From Chitinophagales bacterium (lineage in GTDB: Bacteria > Bacteroidota > Bacteroidia > Chitinophagales > UBA2359), in assembly GCA_020629335.1 (NCBI GenBank), contig JAHDDN010000239.1, positions 1 through 8,083 of the forward strand: 8,083 nucleotides of DNA, given 5' to 3'. Shown here in pieces: positions 1 through 6,900 of this stretch (the stretch's first letter is position 1; every line of letters begins with the position of its first letter). Position numbers and translations under genes: made by a program. Below the pieces are notes generated by a model, which was not told the DNA's origin, ran no database searches, and saw only the letters and a program-made list of their open reading frames with translations.

Positions 1-374
1 GAAATGGGCAACAAAAATACGCCAGAGTCGTTCTGAAAAATATAGATAAGACAACAGATATTGTTAAAAGTGCAGATCAAAGATATCAAACTAAACTGGG
101 AGCTACTTTCAAAGACCTTAGTAGTGATGAGCTAGCTCAAATAGGCATTCGAAATGGCGTGTTAGTAGATGATATAAAAGACGGAGGCGCTATTAAGAAT
201 GAAACAGCTATGCGAGAAGGCTTTATCGTACTTAAAGTAAATAATGTCTCTATTAGAACGGGAGATGATATTTATCAAATATTAGATAGAATTCCAGACG
301 GTGATGGAGTAATGATAGAAGGGATTTATCCTGGAGATTATAGAACGCAAATGTACGCTTTTAGCTTAGATTAA
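1..374 (+). CDS. HtrA/DegQ-type serine protease, C-terminal part (5' end outside window)
   Basis: Reading frame open from base 3 to the TAA at 372-374, giving the last 123 residues of a protein that begins upstream. The first residues (NGQQKYARVVLKN) look like the closing strand of one PDZ domain. After a short linker comes a second PDZ domain: LGATF, then GVLVDDIKDGGAI, AMREGFIVLKVNNVSI, and the C-terminal helix DDIYQILDRIP. The ending GIYPGDYRTQMYAFSLD resembles the C-terminus of Bacteroidota Do/DegQ proteases, which are periplasmic serine endoproteases and chaperones with two PDZ domains. The catalytic trypsin-like domain is not in the window, so the protease assignment rests on the PDZ2 tail. 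An ATG at 159 opens only an internal piece of PDZ2 and is not a real start. Another tandem-PDZ protein is a less likely alternative. Confidence 0.75.
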   Translation, partial: NGQQKYARVVLKNIDKTTDIVKSADQRYQTKLGATFKDLSSDELAQIGIRNGVLVDDIKDGGAIKNETAMREGFIVLKVNNVSIRTGDDIYQILDRIPDGDGVMIEGIYPGDYRTQMYAFSLD

Positions 375-415
375 AAATAAAAATTTCGTATTAGATTAAG
401 TCCATTATTAAGTTG

Positions 416-450
416 AAAGGGGCTGTCGATTAGACAGCCCCTTTTGTTTT
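416..450 (+). terminator. Rho-independent terminator of the htrA-like gene, shared between convergent genes
   Basis: A 9-bp perfect GC-rich stem (GGGGCTGTC at 419-427 with GACAGCCCC at 433-441) closes a 5-nt loop and is extended by three A-T pairs (416-418 with 442-444). A T-rich tract TTTTGTTTT (442-450) follows on the plus strand. It lies 41 nt after the htrA-like stop. Read from the minus strand the hairpin is intact but followed by only three T, so it may also stop transcription of def, less efficiently. Confidence 0.9.
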
Positions 451-471
451 ATTGTAAAGTTCAACAGTGTT

Positions 472-1056
472 TTATCTGCGTTTTTTCTTAGCCAATGGAA
501 ATTTCATTTTATAGCTTACCTTGACATCTCCTTTAGATATTTTCTCTAATTTTCCTTTCATCATTCTCCTTTTGATAGGACCAAGATAATCAGGGAATAG
601 GATTCCTTCTATATGATCGAACTCATGTAATATCACTCTGGCAGTAAATCCACTGAAATACTTCTCGTGTCGATTAAAATCTAAATCATAATAAGCGATT
701 TTGATTGTTTCCTCTCTGTTTATATCAGCATTAATCTTAGGAATACTCAGACAACCTTCATTATAAGGCCATAATTCTCCTGTTTTTTCAAGGATTTCAG
801 GATTGATAAACGCTTGTACAATTCCTTCTTCTCCTTCAAATTCCCCTGGATCTTCATCTAATATTTGCTTACTATCTACTAAGAATAATCTAAGAGATAA
901 GCCAACTTGAGGAGCAGCTAATCCGACACCGCTAGCAGCATACATGGTTTCAAACATATTGTCTACTAACTCTTTTAGATTAGGATAGTCTTTGGGTATT
1001 TCTTCGGCCACTTTTCGTAAAACTGGTGTGCCATAGGCCACAATAGGTAAAATCAT
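472..1056 (-). CDS. def: Peptide deformylase
   Basis: This 194-residue metal-dependent hydrolase removes the formyl group from the N-terminal methionine of nascent proteins. All three family motifs are intact: GVGLAAPQ (43-50), EGCLS (100-104, metal ligand Cys102), and HEFDH (144-148, ligands His144 and His148, catalytic Glu145). The start MILPIVAYG at 1056 is the usual deformylase N-terminus. An in-frame GTG at 1107 would add 17 unconserved residues and overlap the end of ruvX, so it is not used. The start lies 10 nt after the ruvX stop, preceded by an AAAAAAGAATTA stretch with at best a weak ribosome site, which suggests co-transcription with ruvX. The basic C-terminal tail (AKKKRR) follows the core fold. 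Length and motifs are normal, with no sign of truncation. Confidence 0.97.
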   Translation of the reverse strand: MILPIVAYGTPVLRKVAEEIPKDYPNLKELVDNMFETMYAASGVGLAAPQVGLSLRLFLVDSKQILDEDPGEFEGEEGIVQAFINPEILEKTGELWPYNEGCLSIPKINADINREETIKIAYYDLDFNRHEKYFSGFTARVILHEFDHIEGILFPDYLGPIKRRMMKGKLEKISKGDVKVSYKMKFPLAKKKRR

Positions 1057-1066
1057 TAATTCTTTT

Positions 1067-1477
1067 TTAAATTCGCTCCATAAAGGACTGTAATATAATA
1101 GTCGCACTTACTTCATCTATGAGTGCTTTATTTTGACGTGCTTTTTTGCGCAATCCACTATCGTATAGTGTTTTGGCTGCCATTTTAGATGTTGACCATT
1201 CATCCTGTCTATGAATGGGAGTATTGGGAAAAGCTTTTGTTAATTGCTGGATAAATTGCACTATATTCCCCTCTATATGAGATAAGGTACCATCCCAATT
1301 TACTGGCTCTCCAATCACGAAAGCTTCTATTTCCTCCTCTTTCGCATAATTAACAATGAATTCGAGTAGTTTTTGGTTTTCTACGGTGGTTAAGCCCCTT
1401 GCTATAATCTTTAAAGGATCTGTCACAGCCAGTCCAACTCTCTTCATTCCGTAATCAATTGCCATTATTCTTCCCAT
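1067..1477 (-). CDS. ruvX: YqgF/RuvX-family RNase H-fold nuclease (putative Holliday junction resolvase)
   Basis: This 136-residue protein of the YqgF family has an RNase H-like fold. Family members are annotated as Holliday junction resolvases and are also implicated in 16S rRNA 5'-end processing. Visible motifs are AIDYGMKRVGLAVTDP (6-21, acidic Asp8), VIGEPVNWDG (54-63), DEWSTSKMA (92-100, Glu93), and DEVSATIILQSF (121-132, Asp121). Asp8, Glu93 and Asp121 are the expected acidic triad. The third position of the usual DER motif is Trp94 (codon TGG at 1198-1196) instead of Arg, which is unusual. The ATG at 1477 (MGRIMAIDYG) is preferred over a TTG at 1486 because it matches the common family N-terminus. 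It is the first gene of a two-gene operon with def. A candidate -7 promoter element lies just upstream. Confidence 0.95.
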   Translation of the reverse strand: MGRIMAIDYGMKRVGLAVTDPLKIIARGLTTVENQKLLEFIVNYAKEEEIEAFVIGEPVNWDGTLSHIEGNIVQFIQQLTKAFPNTPIHRQDEWSTSKMAAKTLYDSGLRKKARQNKALIDEVSATIILQSFMERI

Positions 1478-1483
1478 TGAGTG

Positions 1484-1491
1484 CAAATATA
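1484..1491 (-). promoter_or_regulatory. Candidate Bacteroidota -7 element for ruvX-def
   Basis: On the minus strand these bases read TATATTTG, a perfect match to the Bacteroidota -7 consensus TAnnTTTG. No TTG was found at the usual -33 spacing. The element ends only 6 nt before the ruvX ATG, so transcription would begin at or almost at the start codon. It is the only good promoter-like match in the 105-bp divergent gap. No convincing plus-strand match was seen for the M32 gene. Confidence 0.35.
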
Positions 1492-1582
1492 AGTAATTGG
1501 ATAGAATTACTTAAAAAGTCTTTTATGCGCTCAATATCCTAGTTGTAATTACGTAAATTTAGACCCTAAAAATTTAAAATTT

Positions 1583-3082
1583 ATGAGTAACAACTTATAC
1601 GAAGATTACAAAGCTCAATTATCCAAAATATCTGATGTATCCCACTCTATTGGGGTACTTCATTGGGATCAGGAGACCTATATTCCCAAAAAAGGGATTC
1701 AAAAAAGGGCGCAACAAATCGCTACTTTATCGGGTATTGCACATGAAATGGCAAGCTCTAAGGGTTTGGGCGACTTATTAGTTCAATTGAGTGAGAGCAA
1801 CAATCTTACTGATAATGAGAGGAAAAATGTAGCCGAAAGTTTAAAGAAATTTCAAAGAATCACTAAACTAAGTAAAGATTACATCATTCGTCTTTCAAAA
1901 ACAACTTCTAAGGCTTTTCACGCATGGCATAAGGCTAAAGAAGCGGAGGATTTTAGCATTTTTGCGCCTCATATGAAAGATGTCGTTTCTTTGAAGAGAG
2001 AAGAAGCTGAAATGATAGGTTATGAAGGTCATCCTTATAATGCTTTATTGGATGAATATGAACCTGGAGAAAAAGCTGCTAATCTCGATAAATTATTCGC
2101 AAATGTGAAGGCACAATTAGTCGATTTTGTCCAAGAAATTGCGGCTAAAGATCAAGTAGCACATGATTTCATGGATCAATCATTTGACAAAGATGCTCAG
2201 TGGGATTTTGGGATTGATTTACTCCAACAAATGGGTTATGACTTCGATAAAGGACGTCAGGATATTGCTCCTCATCCTTTCACTACTAATTTCTCTGCTG
2301 ATGATGTGCGTGTAACCACTCGTATTGACGAAAATAATATCGCTAATATGATATGGAGTTGTATTCATGAAGGAGGCCACGCACTTTATGAGCAAGGTTT
2401 ATTGAATGAAAACTATGGCTTACCTGCTGGAAGTGCTATTTCATTAGGTATACACGAATCACAATCTCGACTATGGGAAAATAATGTAGGGAGAAGTAGA
2501 GCTTATTGGCAAGCTAATTTTTCTAACTTACAAGCTCGTTTTCCACAGATGGCTGGTGTGAATGCAGAGGCGTTTTATAAGGCTTGTAATTTAGTGAAAC
2601 CGTCTTTTATTAGAACGGAGTCTGATGAATTGACTTATCACTTCCATATCATGATCCGTTATGAGATTGAGAAGGGGCTGATAGAAGGCAGTATTGATGT
2701 GAAGGATTTACCTGAAATATGGGCGCAAAAATATAAGGATTACCTAGGAATAGAGGTGCCTAATCATAAAATGGGTGTTCTACAAGATGTACACTGGTCG
2801 CATGGAAGTATTGGTTACTTCCCTACTTATTCATTAGGTAGTTTTTATGCAGCTCAATTTTATGCACAGGCAGCTAAGGATATTCCTGATTTAGAAGAAC
2901 AAATTGCTGCGGGTAATATGCTAGGTTTGTTAGCTTGGCTGCGTGAAAATATTCATCAGTATGGCAAATTGTATAGCGCTGAGGAAATATGTGTGAAGAT
3001 CACAGGTGAGCCTTTGAACTTCCAGTATTTCATGGATTATGCTCGTGCGAAATACGGTGATATTTATGGCTTAAATAGTTAG
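1583..3082 (+). CDS. M32-family zinc carboxypeptidase (thermostable carboxypeptidase 1 type)
   Basis: This 499-residue metallocarboxypeptidase removes C-terminal amino acids from peptides. It has no signal peptide, so it is cytoplasmic and probably finishes peptide breakdown. The M32 signatures appear in order: HPF (231-233), DVRVT (241-245), the zinc site HEGGH (262-266, His262 and His266 ligands, Glu263 catalytic), HESQS (291-295, Glu292 as third ligand), IRTESDELTY (343-352), and GVLQDVHW (398-405). The IRT-ESDE stretch has Ser where Ala is common in this motif. Length is typical of the family at about 500 residues. The ATG at 1583 follows an A/T-rich leader without a Shine-Dalgarno sequence, as is usual in Bacteroidota, and the start SNNLYEDYKAQL fits the family. 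The gene is transcribed divergently from ruvX and appears monocistronic. Confidence 0.96.
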   Translation: MSNNLYEDYKAQLSKISDVSHSIGVLHWDQETYIPKKGIQKRAQQIATLSGIAHEMASSKGLGDLLVQLSESNNLTDNERKNVAESLKKFQRITKLSKDYIIRLSKTTSKAFHAWHKAKEAEDFSIFAPHMKDVVSLKREEAEMIGYEGHPYNALLDEYEPGEKAANLDKLFANVKAQLVDFVQEIAAKDQVAHDFMDQSFDKDAQWDFGIDLLQQMGYDFDKGRQDIAPHPFTTNFSADDVRVTTRIDENNIANMIWSCIHEGGHALYEQGLLNENYGLPAGSAISLGIHESQSRLWENNVGRSRAYWQANFSNLQARFPQMAGVNAEAFYKACNLVKPSFIRTESDELTYHFHIMIRYEIEKGLIEGSIDVKDLPEIWAQKYKDYLGIEVPNHKMGVLQDVHWSHGSIGYFPTYSLGSFYAAQFYAQAAKDIPDLEEQIAAGNMLGLLAWLRENIHQYGKLYSAEEICVKITGEPLNFQYFMDYARAKYGDIYGLNS

Positions 3083-3107
3083 ACATCGGCTTAGGGATGG
3101 GAGTGGT

Positions 3108-3203
3108 ATGTGGCTTTTTAGTATTGAGTATTGGGTATAAAGTAGTGAGTATAATTTTTTCTCAATACTCATTACCCAATACCCATTACTATTTTAGCCA
3201 CAT
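3108..3203. repeat. Imperfect long inverted repeat built from degenerate 7-bp units
   Basis: The outer ends are perfect inverted octamers, ATGTGGCT (3108-3115) and AGCCACAT (3196-3203). Inside the left arm are five 7-bp units of the type RRGTATT at 3119-3153 (TAGTATT, GAGTATT, GGGTATA, AAGTAGT, GAGTATA). The right arm has four units in opposite orientation at 3164-3191, reading GAGTATT, GGGTAAT, GGGTATT and TAGTAAT on the minus strand. The arms can fold into one long imperfect hairpin around a T-rich centre. It starts 25 nt after the M32 stop and contains no credible gene. Confidence 0.8.
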
Positions 3204-3220
3204 AAGAACGGACAGCCCGA

Positions 3221-3318
3221 CCCAATTTATTTTTGACCATCGTTGGGCCGACACACAGGTATGGCCCCTACATAACGATGGTCAAAAATAAATTGGGGAA
3301 GCCCCCAAAATAAAAAAA
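3221..3318. repeat. Dispersed palindromic repeat, copy 1
   Basis: Two 24-nt arms (3221-3244 and 3274-3297) are perfect reverse complements. The loop holds a nested 5-bp stem, GGGCC (3245-3249) with GGCCC (3263-3267), around GACACACAGGTAT. The right flank GGGGAAGCCCCC then AAAATAAAAAAA (3295-3318) and the core GGGCCGACACA recur at the right end of the window (copy 2), which makes this a dispersed family, not a chance hairpin. No transposase is present. It is most like a REP or MITE-type non-autonomous element, but its family was not identified. Confidence 0.8.
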
Positions 3319-3358
3319 CAGCTCTTATAGTAGAAATACTGTAAGGGCTGTTGTTTTT
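3317..3358 (+). terminator. Hairpin terminator, probably bidirectional
   Basis: A 14-bp stem (AACAGCTCTTATAG at 3317-3330 with CTGTAAGGGCTGTT at 3339-3352) has 12 Watson-Crick pairs and two G-U pairs as plus-strand RNA, with an 8-nt loop. It is followed after one G by TTTTT (3354-3358). On the minus strand it is followed by a longer T-rich tract (3318-3307). It likely ends transcription from the M32 gene, about 235 nt after its stop. Confidence 0.75.
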
Positions 3359-3474
3359 AGGCTAATCTTTGTCCATGCTACTACATTTCAAGAAGTTTTG
3401 TTTATAATACCTTGTTCTCTCCTTAACATTTCCTTAAATTGAGATATTAAGTAATGCTTAAATAATATCTTAAC

Positions 3475-3828
3475 TTGAAATCTATACAAACATGGGTTAA
3501 AATGCTGTTTTTGCCAGTGTTATTGATTCCCGTCTTAATGGCTTGCCATTCTTCTCAAAATAATAATGAGGCCAGTGCTGAAAAAGCTGAAATGTCTGTT
3601 CAACAACTGATTCTTCAACTTAATACCGATAATATTGATGTGGTGCTTGCGGATCATCAACATTATGATATGAAAATGGTTAAAAAGATAGCTCCTAATC
3701 TCAAAATGTGGGTGGTAAGGGTTCAGCATAAGGCAGATATCTCTGTTGAGAAACTGCTGCTTGATATCAAATCGCATGATTTTGTAACGGAAGCTCAAAC
3801 AGATAAGAAAATACAAAGCCGTGAATAA
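3475..3828 (+). CDS. Small lipoprotein resembling a free-standing subtilisin propeptide (I9-like)
   Basis: This 117-residue protein is not a family I recognise by name. Residues 1-23 form a lipoprotein signal: Lys2 and Lys9, hydrophobic MLFLPVLLIPVLMA, and a lipobox ending LMAC with lipidated Cys24. A polar linker (25-38) leads to a domain of about 78 residues (40-117). By eye this parallels the propeptide of the downstream protease: NIDVVLAD with NIDKVVSD, LKMWVVRV with MRIWLLEF, SVEKLLLDI with NVERAMDFI, and endings KKIQSR with HYIEQR. I infer an I9-type fold acting as protease inhibitor or folding helper, anchored in the cell envelope. The start is a TTG at 3475; the first in-frame ATG (3502) would lose the positive n-region, and a stop at 3463 blocks any earlier start. 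No acidic surface-export signal follows Cys24, which favours a periplasm-facing position. The gene is certain enough; the function is a hypothesis. Confidence 0.8.
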   Translation: MKSIQTWVKMLFLPVLLIPVLMACHSSQNNNEASAEKAEMSVQQLILQLNTDNIDVVLADHQHYDMKMVKKIAPNLKMWVVRVQHKADISVEKLLLDIKSHDFVTEAQTDKKIQSRE

Positions 3829-3846
3829 GGCTATTATTGATATTCT

Positions 3847-3922
3847 GAACTCATTTAAAGTTTTTCTGCTGGCTTAGAAAATAGTTGATTTTCAGCTTCA
3901 TCATAAAACTTTAAATGAGTTC
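3847..3922. repeat. 18-bp perfect inverted repeat between lipoprotein and protease genes
   Basis: The arms at 3847-3864 and 3905-3922 are perfect reverse complements (GAACTCATTTAAAGTTTT and its complement). Within the 40-nt loop a second small stem, GAAAAT (3877-3882) with ATTTTC (3888-3893), closes on AGTTG. The structure starts 18 nt after the lipoprotein stop and ends 67 nt before the protease start. No T-tract follows the right arm, so it is not a standard terminator. A transcript-stabilising, processing or regulatory stem-loop, or a small mobile remnant, are possibilities. Confidence 0.75.
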
Positions 3923-3989
3923 TCTATCTCCAACAAATCATAAACAAATTAGAAACAAGATTTAACAATATCCAATTAAAAAAAATTTA

Positions 3990-6900
3990 ATGAGAACATT
4001 TACTAACTTTTCTAAAATTTTCTGTTTCCTGAGCATTTTGGCGCTCTCCATAGCTGTTCAAGCTGATACGCCTTATGTGAGTAATCAGGTAATGGTACAA
4101 TTACTACCAGATCGTAATATTGATAAGGTAGTATCAGATCTCTGGAAAATGGGGATGAATGATGTTACGATTAAAAGAACGGTTTCTAAGCATATGAGAA
4201 TATGGTTATTAGAGTTTGACGAGACTGAATTTAATGTAGAAAGAGCGATGGATTTCATCTATAATCAACAAGATGTATCTGTGGTTCAGCCTAATCACTA
4301 TATTGAGCAAAGAGTCGAGCCTAATGATCCTAATTTAGATGAATGTTGGCATTTCCCTATAATGGATGCCGCAGAAGCTTGGGATTTTGCCACAGGAGGT
4401 ACAACAGCAATGGAGGATGAGATTGTCGTTTGTGTCGTTGATGGTGGATTTACGGATGGTCATAATGATTTACAAGATAACTTATGGATCAATGATGCAG
4501 AGGCTAATGGTACCAATGGGGTAGATGATGATGGAAATGGTTATGTAGATGATGTGTATGGCTGGAATGCTGATAATAACAATCCAAATGTATTTGGAGG
4601 ATTTGTAGGACATGGTGCTACGGTTTCTGGTTTTATTGGGGCTGATGGCAATAATGATAATGGCATTACTGGAGTCAATTGGAATGTAAAAATCATGACG
4701 GTTCCTGGTGGTGGTAATGAAGCAGCAGCATTGTCTGCTTATGCTTATCCTTTAGAATTGCGTAAAATGTATAATGAATCCGCTGGAGATGAAGGCGCTT
4801 TTGTAGTGGCGACTAATTCTTCTTGGGGAATTGATTATGGTCAGCCATCTAGTGCTCCTTTATGGTGTCAGTTTTATGATACTTTAGGAGTATACGGCAT
4901 CTTAAGCGCAGGAGCTACAGCTAATGCAAGTATTAATGTTGATACACAAGGCGATTTGCCAACGGCATGTAGTAGTGATTATTTAATCTCTGTAACTGCA
5001 TCTAATAATGCTGGTAATTTCTCTGGCTGGTCTGGTTATGGTGAAACAACTATCGACTTAGCTGCTCCTGGTGATAATGTTTATGGTTTATCTAATGGCA
5101 ATGGCTATAGCCCTACCAGTGGTACTTCTTTTTCTACACCATTAGTAGCAGGTACAGTCGCTTTATTATATTCTGTTGATTGCTTGGGATTAGCTCAATA
5201 TGCTTCTTTTGAACCAGGGGAAGCAGCCTTAACTGTAAAGCAAGCGATCTTAGATGGCGCAGAGACAGGCGATACTTATGAAGGGCTTTGTGTAACAGGT
5301 GGTAATTTGAATTTATTAGGTGCCGTGGAAGCTTTACAAGAATTTGATTGTAGTGGTAGTGGCTGTTTCGCTCCAAATGGTTTAGCGGTTTCGGAAGTAG
5401 GATTAGATGGTGCCCATGTCAATTGGAATGGCTTAGGTGATTTTGATGGCTTTAATCTTAGTTATAGTGTAGTAGGAACTGGGGAATGGACAGATATTGA
5501 GCAAGGGGAAGAAGCAGTAGTCTTAGAAGGCTTAACACCTTGTACTGAATATGAAATCTCTTTAACCTCTGTTTGTGGGGAAGATAGCAGTGAGCCGAAT
5601 GTCATTATGTTCCAAACAGATGGATGTTGTGATGCGCCAGTGGAGGCTATTTCAACTTATGAAGAAGATACTGATTTAACGATTACTTGGGATGCAGTAA
5701 CAATCGCCGAAACATATACACTACAAATCGCTCCAGAAGGTAGCGGTGATTGGACAGAATACACTTCTGATATGCCTTCTGTTTTTGTAGACGGATTAGA
5801 TGAATGCACTACCTATGATGTTCAAATCATGTCTAACTGTGGTGGCTTAGATAGTGGCTTCGGTCCAAGTATTCCTTTAACAACAGGTTGTGGTGCTTGT
5901 TTAGATGGCGAATATTGTGAAACCGATATTGCAGATAACTCTTATGAGCATATTTCGAATGTTACTTTAGCAGATATTGATAATGATAGTGGAGAAGATG
6001 ATGATGCTTATGGCGATTATCGTGAGATTAGCACTGACCTTACAGTAGGAGAATCTTATGATGTTTCTGTGTCCATTGGTTATTCTGGACAGGCTTATGA
6101 TGAGCACCTTAGAATTTGGATAGATTTTGATCAAAATGGATCCCATGATGATGATGAAATCGTATTCGAAGAAATTGGTTTCCAAGATTTAGCAGAAGGT
6201 ACATTGACAATTCCTGATGATGTTATTTTATCAGGCCCTACAAGCATGCGTCTGGTGGTTAGTGGTGCTGATAATAGCGGACTTCCTGAACCATTCGCTT
6301 GTGATGCAGTACCTTATGGTGAAGCAGAAGATTACTGTGTAAATATAGTTGGACTTTGTACTTATTCCGCAGATACTGAAAGTGTAGATGTGGTTTGTAG
6401 TGGTGAAGAAAGTGGTAGTGCTACCGTAATTCCTTCAGCTGGTGAAGTAGAAGATTATACTTACAATTGGCAAGGAATTGATAATACAACTAACACTTTA
6501 ACGGATGTTCCAGCAGGTATCTATACTTTAGTCATGTCTGATGGCGATTGTGAAACAACAGTAGAAGTTGAAATTGAAGAACCTAATGCTTTAGAAGCAA
6601 CTCCTTCTTCAGAAGATGCTAATGATGGCCCTAATGGAGTCGCAATGGTTGAAATGAACGGCGGTACTTCCCCTTATACTTATGAGTGGACAGACTTCCC
6701 TGATGTAAACGAGGATACAATAGAAGATGTAAGCCCTGGAATTTATGAGGTAACGATTATGGACTTCAATGGCTGTATGACTACTGCTACTGTAGAAGTA
6801 AGTTGTGGTATCGCTTTAGCGAATGATTTCTTAGCTCCAAGCTGTAATGATGGCGAAGATGCTATGGCAACAGTCATCATTGAATCAAGTGGTGGGGCTG

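Larger units (their letters stand above)
3083..3474. other. Gene-free, repeat-rich intergenic region
   Basis: This 392-bp stretch holds no credible gene. From left to right it contains the heptamer inverted repeat, the composite palindrome, a terminator hairpin, and an AT-rich leader of about 115 bp (3360-3474) before the lipoprotein gene. The leader contains a TATAAT at 3403-3408 but no clear Bacteroidota -33/-7 pair, so I call no promoter. A 64-codon open frame at 3097-3291 runs through both repeats and is explained by them. Confidence 0.8.

Noticed and set aside
433..440. GACAGCCC shared between the htrA-like terminator and the left flank of repeat copy 1 (3211-3218)
   Set aside because: Only eight bases match with no extension on either side; likely coincidence between GC-rich stems.
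1057..1107. Upstream GTG start for peptide deformylase
   Set aside because: It adds 17 residues not seen in the family and overlaps ruvX; the ATG at 1056 gives the standard N-terminus.
1478..1486. Upstream TTG start for ruvX
   Set aside because: It adds only MHS and overlaps the candidate -7 element; ATG at 1477 matches the family start.
3097..3291. 64-codon plus-strand open frame after the M32 gene
   Set aside because: It runs entirely through the heptamer hairpin and the composite palindrome. Its composition follows the repeats and it has no recognisable protein features.
3535..3816. 93-codon minus-strand open frame
   Set aside because: It lies opposite the lipoprotein gene, which has a clear signal peptide and lipobox. 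This is a shadow frame.
5134..5376. 80-codon minus-strand open frame
   Set aside because: Antisense to the conserved Ser motif region of the subtilase; no domain features.
5967..6185. 72-codon minus-strand open frame, Ile-rich
   Set aside because: Antisense to the acidic GEVED coding region, where GAT/GAA codons read backwards give Ile/Phe-rich peptides.
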